A program made the position numbers and the translations under genes. A DNA stretch of 64,000 bases, taken from Letharia columbiana. Lineage: Eukaryota > Ascomycota > Lecanoromycetes > Lecanorales > Parmeliaceae. Position 1 is the first letter of the stretch. The number at the start of each line of letters is the position of its first letter. Under the pieces are notes generated by a model. The model did no database searches, was not told the DNA's origin, and saw only the letters and a program-made list of their open reading frames with translations. Shown one piece after another: positions 12,812-25,602 of the stretch. The stretch is taken from positions 105,001 to 169,000 of the forward strand of contig NW_023501100.1 of the NCBI RefSeq assembly GCF_014066305.1, written 5' to 3'.

Positions 12812-14830
12812 ATTATTAATATATTTTACTTTATTTAAATATAATAACTTAATATACTATTATTTTAATTAATATTATTTATATTTAAAATATAGTTTTA
12901 TAAATTAAATAAATTAATATTTAATTATCTTTTAAATAAATTTTTAATATCTATATCTTATTAAAAATAAATAATATACGTTATTTACTAATAGAATAAC
13001 TTTTTTATTTTCTATTAAAATTTTAAAATTTCTTTTTTAAATTATAGAGCGTTATTTACGCTTTCGAAATTTTTAAAATTTTTAAAGATTTAACTTATAA
13101 TTATTAATAAGTAAGAAATCTAAATATCGCTTATTAAAGTTTTCATAGCTCTAATTAAATAGTCTTAATTAAAGAATAGATTTATATTTAATTTAATTTA
13201 AGAATAAACTTTTTTATTTTCTATTAAAAGATTTTAATTTTTTTTTAAATTATAAAGCGTAATTTAGATATTTTAATTATTTAAGAATTTGAAAATTTAG
13301 TCTTATAATTATTTAAAGATAAAGAATTTAAAGATTTCTTATTAAAGTTCGCTTATTAAATTTACTCGATAGCTCTAATTTAAAAAAATAGATTATAAAT
13401 TTAATTTATAAATCTATACTCGTTAATATATATAAAAGAATAAGATAGAACTAAGCTTAAAAATCTTAAATTTATATATATAGTTAATTATAAATTCGAG
13501 TTCGCTACGCTCTTTAATTAAATCGACTAAATTATTACGAATAAATAAATTAACGTTTATAATTATTAAAATCTCTCTTCTCGCGTCTCTCTTATTAAAA
13601 AAGTAGATATACGTTATTAATATATAGAATAATTTTTTTATTTTCTATTAAAATTTTAAGATTTTTTTTTTAATTATAAAACTATATTTTAAATATAGAA
13701 AGAATTTTTAAATTTAATCTTATAATTATTAAAGCGTAAGAAATTTAAATATCGCTTATTAAAGTTCGCTCGATAGCTCTAATTAAAAAATAGATATATA
13801 TTATTTAATTTTAGAATAAACCTTTTTATCTTCTATTTAAATTTTAAATTTTAAGATCTTTCTTTTAAATTATAAAATATAATATAGGCTTTTAGATAAA
13901 AAAAGAATCTTAAAATTTTAATCTTAAAATTTAATCTTATAGTTCTTTAAAGATAAGGAATTCAAATATCGCTTACTAAAGATTACTTATTAAAGATCGC
14001 TTACTATTAAAGATCGCTTATTAAAGATCGCTTATTAAATTTACTCGATAGCTCTAATTAAAAAAAACGATTATAAATTTAATTTATAAATCTTTACTCG
14101 TAAATTATATAAAAGAATAAGATAGAATTAAGTTAGAAATTTTTAGATTTAATAGATTTACGCTTTTTAATTAAATATTAAAATATTCTTTTTTTACTTT
14201 TAGCTATCTCTTAAATTTAATAATCTTCTATTAAAGTTTATTAGTTTTTTCTAAATTATAATCTATAGCTTACGCTTTTTAATAATAATAGAATTATAAA
14301 TTTTAATCTTATAATAATTTAAAAATATAGAATTTAAATATTACTTATTAAAGTTCGCTTATTAAATTAAGTCGATATTTTTAAATAAAAAATATTAATA
14401 TATATTATAGACTTTTAATATTCGATTTTACTATTAAATAGTTACTATTAAAAAATCATTAAATAGCTACTAGTACTTTAAAAGTATCTTACTATTAAAT
14501 AGTAAATAGCTAAATATTCTTCGAAATATATTCTTTAATTAAATATCGTTTATCTATAGAAGATACGAGTATATAAACGCGATATAAACGAGATATAGAT
14601 ATTTAACTAAGCTAGAGTCGATTTTAGAATATTAAATAGTAACTATTTAAGTATAATAGTAAGTTCTAAAGTTACTATTAACTAGTAGAAAAAAGTTACT
14701 ATTTCGATAATAAATAATAGAGACTAAGTAGAGCTATAGAGATTAAATAATTACTATTTATAATAGTAATTAGTAACTTTAAAAGTTTCTATTATATAAA
14801 TTTAATAAAACTTTTTTATTTTCTATTATA
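12812..14830. repeat. AT-rich mosaic of a dispersed RIP-mutated repeat
   Basis: No gene. The stretch is built of copies of one module: a segment like CTCGATAGCTCTAATTAAAA, then TAGATATATATTATT, then TTTTCTATTAAAATTTTAAG, then TATCGCTTATTAAAGTTCGC, and an end piece like AGAATAAGATAGAGCTAAGC. At 13975-14040 the piece TCGCTTATTAAAGA is tandemly repeated about four times (period 14). The same module fills 16.1-24.3 kb in both orientations. The end piece matches the palindrome centre at 5036, so the module probably descends from the element copies at 3.8-6 kb. Confidence 0.7.
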
Positions 14831-15001
14831 TTATAAGATACTCGTGTCTTAGGAATACTCATAGGGTTACTAGCGTAGGCTTGGCACCGCACATATCTGC
14901 CCTGCAGGCACATAGAATAATCAACAACTTTTACACCACACACATATATGAGTTAAACCATAATGATTCCTTAACAATTGATAGCAACACCTTAAGATTT
15001 A

Positions 15002-15086
15002 TTAAGGAATCATTATGGTTTGACTCATATATGTGTGTGGTGTAAAAGTTGTTGCATATATGAGTCAAACCATAATGATTCCTTAA
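15002..15086. repeat. Perfect hairpin, 32-bp arms and 21-nt loop
   Basis: 15002-15033 and 15055-15086 are exact reverse complements (arms begin TTAAGGAATCATTATGG), separated by 15034-15054. A third copy of the arm, with one or two changes, lies just upstream at about 14946-14974. The structure sits at the junction between the left direct repeat and the gag-like ORF. Confidence 0.9.
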
Positions 15087-15198
15087 CAATTGTCAACGCT
15101 CCAAGCCGGCCCTCACATACACTCGTTGGTCATCGAGTACCATTTGACCAAAACCCCACGTCCAAATCGATCCTTTCGATAGGCCTATCGATATCATC

Positions 15199-15777
15199 AT
15201 GCCTCATCCTACCCCAAGAGCATAGCAGCAGGAACAGCCAGCCAGCCAATCAGATAATACCTCACTCGCCTCGCTTCAGAAACAAATGACACAAATGATG
15301 GAAATGATGAGATCCATGTGTATAAGACTGGAAGCATTGGAAGCTCGATCTAGGCCTACTCAGCCAGCCGCTCAGTCAGCACTACCTACCCTATCAGCTC
15401 AGCAAGTCACTCAGCTAGCCACTCAGTCTGATATTCTACAAGAGGAGGAGCAAGAGGAGGAACTGCAGCAGGCAAATGCGGAGAACACTGCGGAGAAAGC
15501 AAGCGACAACAAGGCCACCATCAGCAAGAACACGGCTCAGTTCTCCACAATCCCACGTCATATGCTCTCCACGGTTCCACGTCAAATCACCACTCAGCAG
15601 GCGGAGAACGACACTACAATTTGGCCTGCTATCTCTGCAAGCCTGGGCAATATCACATTGTGGTATATCACTGCAATGACGACACAAGAGGAGGATCTAC
15701 TGCGACGATCACAGCCAATTGGGCCTCTGCAGGAGGACATCGGACGATGCATATTTGGACGAATTGAAACCGTCTGA
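15199..15777 (+). pseudogene. Gag-like ORF with one internal TAG
   Basis: The frame starts at ATG 15199 (MPHPTPRA), meets a single TAG at about codon 9 and runs on open to 15777; the ATG at 15286 is a downstream start. The stop sits where Gln-rich context (stop-QQEQPASQSDN) suggests an ancestral CAG, a CpA-to-TpA change typical of RIP. The protein is Gln/Ala/Ser/Glu-rich with MTQMMEMMRSMCIRLEALEA, a short coiled coil of the kind seen near the start of fungal retrotransposon gag-like proteins. No zinc knuckle is visible in this frame. About 192 residues including the broken start. Confidence 0.5.
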
Positions 15778-18700
15778 TGTCTTGCTCTGATAGCTATTTC
15801 GAAAGGTTTCACTGCGGCAGGAGAACTCGTGGGATTCATACCACTAACTGGCCTGGTGTCTCCATTCCTTTCCAGCATTTCGAAAACTCACACATGCATG
15901 CATACTTTTTGCCATGAGGACATGGCATTTCTCTGTTTTTTGTGGGCAATTGTCATGAGATGCCTCAGGGATACTCATAGGGCCACCAGCGTAGGCTTGG
16001 CACCGCACATATATGCCCTGCAGGCACATAGAATAATCAATAACTTTTACACCACATACATATATGAGTTAAATTATAATAATTTCTTAATATATTAATT
16101 AATTAATTTTTTAAATTATAGAGTATAGATTAGATATTCTATTAATCTATAAATTTAAAAATTAATCTTATTATTATTTAAAAAAAAAAAAAATCGCTTA
16201 TTAAAGTTTACTTATTAAATTTACTTAAAAGTTCTAATTAAAAAAATAGATTATAGATTTATTTTATAGATTTATTTTCTTTTTTATATATATAATTAAT
16301 TATAAACTCGAATTCGTTATATTTTATTATTAAACTACGAGTAAAGATTTATAAATTAAATTTATAATTTTTTTTTTAATTAGAACTATCGAGTAAATAG
16401 ATAAGCGATCTTTAATAAGCGAACTTTAGTAAGCGATATTTAAATTCCTTACGCTTTAATAATTATAAGACTATATTTAAGAATTCTTTTTTTATTTAAA
16501 AGCTTATATTTCGTTCTATAATTTAAAAAAAAAATCTTAAAATTTTAATAAAAAATAAAGAAGTTATTCTAAAATTAAATAATATATATCTATTTTTTAA
16601 TTAGAGCTATTCGGCTATTAAGCGAACTTTAATAAGCGATATTTAAATTTCTTACGCTTTAATAATTATAAGATTAAATTTAAGAATTTCTTTTTATTTA
16701 AAAGCTTATATTTCGTTTTATAATTTAAAAAAAAATCTTAAAATTTTAATAGAAAATAAAAAAGTTATTCTATATATTAATAATATATATCTATTTTTTT
16801 AGTAATTACGAACGCTAATTTATTTACTCGCGATATCTAATTAAAAAGCGTAGATTTATTAAATTTATAATTAACTATATATATAAATTTAAGATTTTTA
16901 AACTTAGCTTTATCTTATTCTTTTATATATATTAATATAATCGAGTAAAAAAACGATATAAGAGATAAGATAAGAGATTAGAAATAAAAAGTTATTATAA
17001 TAAATAAAAGACTTTTATAATAGTATATAATAGTTTAATAAAGAATAATAGAGAGTACTAGTTAAAAAGATATAAGATATTCTATAAGATATTCTATATT
17101 AAGTAATATTATATAATACTCGAGTATAATAAAAATAGAGTTAAATATTATATCTTATTTTTAATATAAACTTCGAGATTTTAACGATATATATTATAAG
17201 ATAACTAGTATATAAAATAGAATAAGATAGAGCTAAGTTAAAAAATTTTAAATTTATATATATAATTAATTATAAATTTAAAGTTACTACGCTTTTTAAT
17301 TAGATATCGCGAATAAATAAATTAACGTTCGTAATTATTAAAATCTCTTACTTTACTTTTAGTTATTTAATAACTTTACTAATTTCTATTAAAAGTTTAA
17401 GATTTTCTAATTTAATTATAGAACGCAATTTACGCTTTTTAATAACGAAAAAACTACGAAATTTAATCTTATAATTATCTAAAGATAAGGAATTTAAATA
17501 TCTCTTATTAAAGTTTACTCGATAATTCTAATAAAAAAAATAGATATATATTATTTAAATTCGAAATAACTTTTTTATTCTCTATTAAAAATTTTTAAAT
17601 TTTTATATATATTATAGAGCGTAAATTTCGTATTTTAATAGTTTAAAAATTATAAAATTTAATCTTATTATTATTTCAAGATAAAGAATTTAAATATCGC
17701 TTATTAAACTTCGCTTATTAAATTTACTCGATAGCTCTAATTAAAAAATAGATTATTAATTTAATTTATAGATTTAAACTCGTATAATTATAATATTATA
17801 GTATAAAATAATATATATATAATATATCTCGATTAAGATTTCTATATTTAGAAGTATAAGTAATTATTCTAATTATTATTCTAATTAATAATCTCTTTAG
17901 TTAAGACTAGATTTTAAATATAATTAATATATATAATAGAATAAGATAGAGTTAAGCTTAAAAATCTTAAATATATATATAAAGCTAATTATAAACTTAA
18001 AATTACTACGCTCTTTAATTAGATTAATTAAGTTATCGCGAATAAATAAATTAGCGTCTATAATTATTAAAATCCCTTCCACTTCCGCGTCTCTCTTATT
18101 AAAAAAATAGATATATATTATTAATATATAGAATAACTTTTTTATCTTCTATTAAAATTTTAAGATTTTTTTTTAAATTATAGAATAAAATATAGGCTTT
18201 TAAATAAAAAAAGAATTTTTAAATTTAATTTTATAATTATTAAAGCGTAAGGAATTTAAATATCGCTTATTAAAGTTCGCTCGATAGTCGAATAGCTCGC
18301 TTATTAAAGTTCGCTTATTAAAGATCGCTTATCTATTTACTTAATAGTTCTAATTAAAAAAAAATTATAAATTTAATTTATAAATCTTTACTCGTTAAGA
18401 TATATAAGAATTATATTTTAATAGTAGTTATAATAATAATAGCTATAAAAGTAATAGCTATAGTAGTAATAGTATTAATAACTTAGTAAAAAAGTATAAT
18501 TCCGAGAGTGTTTATACTTAATAGTTAGATATCTCTATTTAAATCTAAATAAAGTCTTATAAAGCTCTCGTAAAGACGTTATAAAGCTCTCGTAAGAGCT
18601 ATTACTAATAAATAATTATCGAAATTTAATCTCTATACTTTCTAGCTATTATATTAATTAGATATTTAATTTTATATTATATTTAAATACTAATCTCGAA

Positions 18701-19559
18701 GAAATTTAAAGAATTAATCTATTTATTCTATATATTATATATTTAATATTTAGATAATAGTTATAATAATAATTTTTTAATTTTATTATAATAATAATAC
18801 ATATAACGAGTAAAGATTTATAAATTAAATTTATAATCGTTTTTTTTTAATTAGAGCTATCGAGTAAATTTAATAAGCGATCTTTAATAAGCGATCTTTA
18901 ATAAGCGATATTTAAATTTCTTATCTTTAAATATCTATAAGACTAAATTTAGTAATTCTTTTTTTATCTAAAAGCTTATATTATATTCTATAATTTAAAA
19001 AAAAATCTTAAAATTTTAATAGAAAATAAAAAAGTTATTTTAAAATTAAATAATATATATCTATTTTTTTATTAGAACTATCGAGTAAACTTTAATAAGC
19101 GATATTTAAATTTCTTACGCTTTAATAATTATAGAATTAAATTTTAAAATTTTTCATTTATTAAAAAGCGTAAGTTTCGAGCTATAATTTAAAAAAAAAT
19201 CTTAAAATTTTAATAGAAAATAGTAAAGTTATTAAAGAATTAAAAATAGAGAAAGAGATTTTTAATAGTTACGAACGCTAATTTATTTATTTATAATAAA
19301 TTAGTCGATCTAATTAAAGAGCGTAGTAAACTTAAATTTATAATTAACTATATATATAAATTTAAGATATCTAAGCTTAACTCTATTTTATTCTATTATA
19401 TATATTAATTATTATAAATTCTATTAAAATATTAGATATATAATATATAGAACGAATAAATTAATTCTCTAAAATCTCTTCGAGATTAGATTTTAAATAT
19501 AGTATAAAATTAGATAATTAAAAAATACGATAGTTAAAATATATAAGAATTATATTTTA

Positions 19560-19692
19560 ATAATAGCTATAATAGAAGTAGCTATAATAAAAGTAATTAT
19601 AATAAAGTTTATAATAAAAGTAATTATAATAGAAATAGTTATAATAGAAATAGTTATAATAGTAGTAACTATAATAGTAATAGCTATTTTAT
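19560..19692. repeat. Minisatellite, 15-bp unit
   Basis: About nine imperfect copies of a 15-bp unit like AATAGAAATAGTTAT, differing by single bases. It lies inside the RIP block and has no coding potential. A smaller relative occurs at 18420-18490. Confidence 0.7.
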
Positions 19693-21479
19693 TAAATTTA
19701 TCGAATAAATATAAATAAGAATAGATATAATTAGTCGTTAACTAGAATAATAACTAGAATAATTACTTATTACTTTTAAATATAGAAATTCTAATCGAGA
19801 TATCTTATAGTATATATATTAATTTATAATATAATATTATAAATATATTATCTTATAATATATATCGTTAAGATTTTATATTATATTAATATATATAAAA
19901 GAATAAGATAGAATTAAATTAGAAAATCTTAAATTTATATATATAGTTAATTATAAATTCGTTAGATCTACGCTTTTTAATTAAATATTACGAGTAAATA
20001 AATTAGCGTTTATAATTATTAAAATCTCGTTCTTTCGCGTCTCTCTTATTAAAAAAATAGATGTATATTATTAATATATAGAATAACTTTTTTATTTTCT
20101 ATTAAAATTTTGAGATTTTTCTTTTTAATTTTAAAACGCTATTTGCGCTTTCCAAATTTTTATAAATTTTTAAGAATTTTGAAATTTAGTCTTATAATTA
20201 TTAAAGCGTAAGGAATTTAAATATCGCTTATTAAAGTTCGCTCGATAGTCGAATAGCTCTAATTAGATATATATTATTTAATTTTAAAATAACTTTTTCA
20301 TTTTCTATTAAGATTTTAAGATTTTTTTTTCAATTATAAAATAAAATATAAGCTTTCGAAAAAAAAAGAATTATTAAATTTAGTTCTATAATTATTAAAG
20401 TGTAAGAAATTCAAATATCGCTTATTAAAGTTCGCTTATTAAAGATCGCTTATCTACTTACTCGATAGTTCTAATTAAAAAAAAAATTATAAATTTAATT
20501 TATAGACCTTTACTCGTTAAATATAATAGAATATAAATATAAATATTTTATATCTTATTAGAATTAATATATATAAAAGAATAAGATAGAGTTAAATTAT
20601 AAAATCGTAAATTTATATATATAATAAATAATAAATTTATTAAATCTACGCTTTTTAATTAGATTAATTAAATTATTATAAATAAACGAGTAAAGATTTA
20701 TAAATTAAATTTATAATTTTTTTTTTAATTAGAATTATCGAGTAAATAGATAAGCGAACTTTAATAAGCGATATTTGAATTCCTTACGCTTTAATAATTA
20801 TAAGATAAATTTTTAAAAATCTTTAAAATTCGAAAAACGTAAATAGCGCTTTAAAATTTAAAAAAAAAAAAATTAATAGAAAATAAAAATGTTATTACTA
20901 TTATAAATAACGTATATTTATAATTTAATAAGAGAGGCGCGAAAGAGCGAGATTTTAATAGTTATAAACGTTAATTTATTTATTTATAATAATTTAACTA
21001 GTCTAATTAAAGAGCGTAATAATTCTAAATTTATAATTAATTATATATATAAATTTAAGATTTTTAAGCTTAGCTCTATCTTATTCTTTTATATATACTA
21101 ATTAATTAATATCTATAATTATTAAAATCTCTTACTATACTTTTAATTCTTTAATAATATTATTATTTTTAATTAAAAATTTAAAATTAAAATTATAAAC
21201 TATAAAGCGAAGATTACGCTTTTTAATAACGTAAAAGTTTTAAAATTTAATCTTATAATTATTAAAGAATAAGAATTTTAAATATTATTTATTAAAGTTC
21301 GCTTATTAAGTTCGCTCGATAGTCTTAATTAAAAAATAGATATATATTATTTAATTTTAAAATTAACTTTCTTATTTTTTCTATTAAAATTTTAAGATTT
21401 TTCTTTTTAATTATAGAATATAATATAGTCTTTTAAATAAAAAAAGAATCTTAAGATTTAATCTTATAGTTATTTAAAG

Positions 21480-21566
21480 ATAAGAAATTTAAATATCGCT
21501 TATTAAAGATTACTTATTAAAGATCGCTTATTAAAGATCGCTTATTAAAGATCGCTTATTAAAGAT
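21480..21566. repeat. Tandem 14-bp repeat TCGCTTATTAAAGA
   Basis: Five to six near-perfect head-to-tail copies of the 14-bp unit, the same unit as at 13975-14040. It is a local expansion of one segment of the dispersed module. Confidence 0.8.
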
Positions 21567-22857
21567 CGTAGTAGTTACTAGTTAAAAAGATATAATATAT
21601 TTATATATTCTATATTAAGTAATATTATATCGTACTCGAATATAATATAAATAGAATTAGATATTATTTTATTTTTTTAATATAAGTTCGAGATCTTAAT
21701 AATATATACTACGAAATAATATATTTATAATATTATATTATAAAATAATATATTTTCTATATTTAAAAATATAAGTAGCTATTCTAGTTATTATTCTAGT
21801 TAATAATTATCTTTATTTATATTTATTTAATAAATTAATTATAATAGCTATAGCTATTATATTATGCTATTATTATTAATATATATAATAGAATAAGATA
21901 GAGCTAAGTTTAAAAATCTTAAATTTATATATATAGCTAATTATTAATTTAAGTTCTATACGCTTTTTAATTAAATTAACTAAGTTAGCTCGATAGCCCT
22001 TTTATATCTCTCTTACTAAAAATTTATATATAGAAGTTTTATACTTTAAAGTACTTAGCTTACGATATATATAGTTACTTTATAATTTCTTAAATTATAA
22101 AGCTCGTTTTACGCTTTCTAACGCTATAAAAATAATAAAGTTTAATCTACTATTAATAGATTAAATAAATATTTAAATATAATAGTTATAATAGTTATAT
22201 TAGACGCGTTTAGAATCGAATAATAATTCTTTCATCTATTTATATAATTATTCTTCTTTTATAATTCTATTAATTTACTAATTATAAATAAATTAATTTC
22301 TTCGATATCTCTCGTCTAAATATTACTAAGTATCTAAAATATATATTCTTCTCTTTACTCGTCTTTTAAATCTCTTATTAACGATAATCGTAGGCCGTAA
22401 GCGAGTTTAATAGCTATTTACTACTACTTATAAACGCGTTAAAAGACTCTTAAAAAGAGCTTAAATAAATATATTCTTCTCTATATACTTCTCTTAAGTT
22501 AGCGATAAATAAATTAAATTAATATTTAAATATTATAGTTATATTAAACGCGTTTAATTTAAATATATATATCTCTTTTACTTATCTTTTAAAGTCTCTA
22601 CTAATACTTCTAGATTATCTTTTAACGAGTTAATTATTACTAGTAATTAAGATCGTAAGTAAGTTTAATAGCTATCTACTACTATTTATAAACGCGTTAA
22701 AAAACTCTTAAAAAGAGCTCGAACGAATATATTCTTCTCTATATACTTCTTTTAAGTTAGCGATAGATAGATTAAATTAATATTTAAATATTATAGTTAT
22801 ATTAAACGCGTTCGAGATCGAATAATAATTCTTTTATCTATTTATATAATTATTCTT

Positions 22858-22950
22858 CTTTTTTATTAATTCTATTAATTCTATTAATTCTATTAATTTT
22901 ATTAATTTTATTAATTTTATTAATTCTATTAATTCTATTAATATAAATAT
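22858..22950. repeat. Minisatellite, 9-bp unit TTCTATTAA
   Basis: About nine to ten copies of a 9-bp unit. It is the RIP-mutated and expanded form of the short TTCTACCAA repeat that precedes the ATG at 3820 (3822-3849); the dead start region (AATATAAATATATTTA) follows immediately. Confidence 0.75.
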
Positions 22951-22982
22951 ATTTACTCTCGATACTCTCGCACTTAGTTAAA

Positions 22983-23760
22983 TAAGAGAAGAATCTATAA
23001 TAAATAAATATAAAGAATATTACGAAGAATATTACGAAGATAATTATTAGTAGTAATAATATAATAAACTTACTCTTTATAATCTTATATTAATCTATTT
23101 AATTAATATAAGAGAAGTTAATATAATAGATAAATACGAAGAATACTATAAAGAAATTAAGCGGTAATAAGATTCTTAGTATTAAAAATACGACTTAGCT
23201 CTTTAAGATTCTACGTTATATACTCTCTATAATTTTATATTAAATTATTACTTAGTAAGCGAAGAATATTATTATAATTTAATTTATTATCTCTATTATA
23301 TTAAGAAGTAAGAGAAGAAATTATAATAGATAAATATAAAGAATATTATAAAGAATACTATAGAGAATACTACGAAGAAATTAAGCGATAATAAGATTAT
23401 TATTATTAAGAATACGGCTTAACTCTCTAAGATTTCACGTTATATACTCTCTATAATTCTATATTAAATTATTACTTAGTAAGCGAAGAATACTACTATA
23501 ACTTAGTTTATTATTCTTACTATATTAAGAAGTAAGAGAAGAAATTATAATAGATAAATACGGAGAATATTACGAAGAATACTATAAAGAATACTATAAA
23601 GAAATTAAGTAGTAATAAAGTTATTATCGTTAAGAATACGGCTTAGCTCTTTAAGATTTCACGTTATATACTCTCTACGATTTTATATTAAATTATTACT
23701 TAATAAGCGAAGAATACTACTATAATTTAATTTATTATTTCTATTATATTAATATAGTAT
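22983..23760. repeat. Tandem array of about 126-224 bp units, RIP-mutated
   Basis: At least four diverged units beginning near 22985, 23111, 23311 and 23535, each with an AGAGAAGAA start, a run of 15-bp sub-repeats like GAATACTATAAA, and the block TTATATACTCTCTA. Unit length varies with the number of sub-repeats. Read on the plus strand it would code Tyr/Glu/Lys-rich text with stops. The origin is not recognised. Confidence 0.65.
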
Positions 23761-24360
23761 ATTACTACGATCTCTATAGAAGAAATATCGAATAATATAT
23801 ATTTAGACGAATTAAAATCGTTCGATATCTTACTCTAATAGCTATTTTATTATTCGAAAGATTTTACTACGATAGAAGATAATATAGAATTTACACCACT
23901 AATTAGCATATTATCTTTATTTCTTTTCGATATTTCGATACTTATTATAAGAATATAATCTTTCTCTATTATTTATAGATAATTACTACGAATTAATTCT
24001 TTATACTCGATATATCTTTCTAATTAAGTCTTAGCGCGTCTCTCTTCGTATATATATATTTATATATAGATTAAAAACGTATAGTAAGCGATTAGAGTTC
24101 GATTTAACTTAGAACTAGAACTAAAATTCGATTTAACTTAGAAAAATTTAACTTTATTTAACTTAGAAAAATGAAAAATTTAACTCTATAAATTTAATTT
24201 ATAGATCTTTACTTATTATAACTATTATTATTATAATTACTATTATTATAATTATTATTATTATAACTTATTAATATATATAATAGAATAAGATAGAGCT
24301 AAGCTTGAAAATTTTAAATTTATATATATAATTAATTATAAATTTAATAATTTTAATTAA

Positions 24361-24832
<472 letters not shown>

Positions 24833-25602
24833 TCTATAATTATTCTTTATAGTTTAAATAAATACGTATATAAATAATTAATTAATAGAATAATAGATTT
24901 ATTATAATTAAGTAATATAAGTAATTAAGAAAGAAAGAAAAGAGATTTAATAGAGAATTCTTTTATAGATAATTTTTATATAGATAATTTATTAGAGAAA
25001 ATAATAAATAATATACTATCTAAATCTTTATAATAAGCTTTTAAAAGTATTTAAAAATTATTAATAAGAATTAAATAAGAATAAATAGATAAAGATATAA
25101 ATAGAAAAAAATTATTTAATATTAGAAAAAAGAGTAAAAATCTCTTAAATCTCTTTTTATAATAAGAGGAATAAGAATAAGAAGTAAAAAATAGAAGGAA
25201 GATTATCTATCTCAGGCTCTTTCAATGTAGCAGTCTCGGCTATTTTGCTATATGTGTACTCCGCCCCACTAGCCCCCATTCGAGCTGTGGCGATTTGTAT
25301 CTCGGCGCTAACCCGTGAGTGGCGGAAATCCCATGCACGCAGCCGCTGTCGTCCAACTCCGCCCGCTTGTGAGGTTTGCTCTCTGATACATACTTTACTT
25401 GTTTGTTATCCAGCAGTGCTCGCTAATCCATAGGCTCCGAAAGATTGTTCCAGGAGATTCCTAGGCATCTAAGCCTCGCTATGTTCTGTAATTGGGCCTT
25501 TGTTCATAGCAGCTGCGCCATCCTAACTCAGCCTTGTCTGACATCTTTGCTTGCAATAAATTTCGCGGACCTGGCCCAGCTGGGGAACTCTTTTCATTAG
25601 GC
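24833..25602. other. Transition from RIP block to genic island; upstream region of the CCCH gene
   Basis: 24833-25205 is AT-rich repeat-like sequence without genes. Base composition changes sharply at about 25205. From there to 25602 I see no convincing gene; the open frame at 25245-25433 starts from a non-ATG codon. This stretch should contain the promoter and 5-prime leader of the gene that starts at 25603. Confidence 0.5.

Larger units (their letters stand above)
14850..16095 (+). mobile_element. Young short element with direct-repeat ends and a gag-like ORF
   Basis: A 1.25-kb island of normal base composition inside RIP-mutated DNA. The block CATAGAATAATCAACAACTT-TTACACCACA with its left neighbour occurs at 14850-14986 and again at 15966-16095 in the same orientation, the second slightly RIP-mutated at its right end. 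A gag-like frame lies between them on the plus strand, so a non-autonomous LTR retrotransposon (TRIM-like) is the simplest reading. A second reading is a terminal-inverted-repeat element, because the same ~55 bp also occurs inverted at 15002-15054. No RT or integrase is present. Confidence 0.6.
16096..24360. repeat. 8-kb AT-rich RIP block of dispersed and tandem repeats
   Basis: No gene. It consists of many diverged copies, in both orientations, of the module described for 12.8-14.8 kb. The end piece AGAATAAGATAGAGCTAAG appears near 17220, 17937, 19900, 20580, 21893 and 24290, and inverted near 16890, 19370 and 21070. 21880-22960 is a longer copy that includes the leader and the start region of the transposon ORF seen at 3197-3820. 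CpG is retained while CpA is nearly absent, so I read this as RIP rather than intrinsic AT richness. Confidence 0.7.

Noticed and set aside
21480..21566. Regular short repeats resembling a CRISPR array
   Set aside because: Units are head-to-tail without spacers, in a eukaryotic RIP block.
25245..25433. 62-codon ORF upstream of the zinc-finger gene
   Set aside because: Begins from a non-ATG codon and has no coding features.
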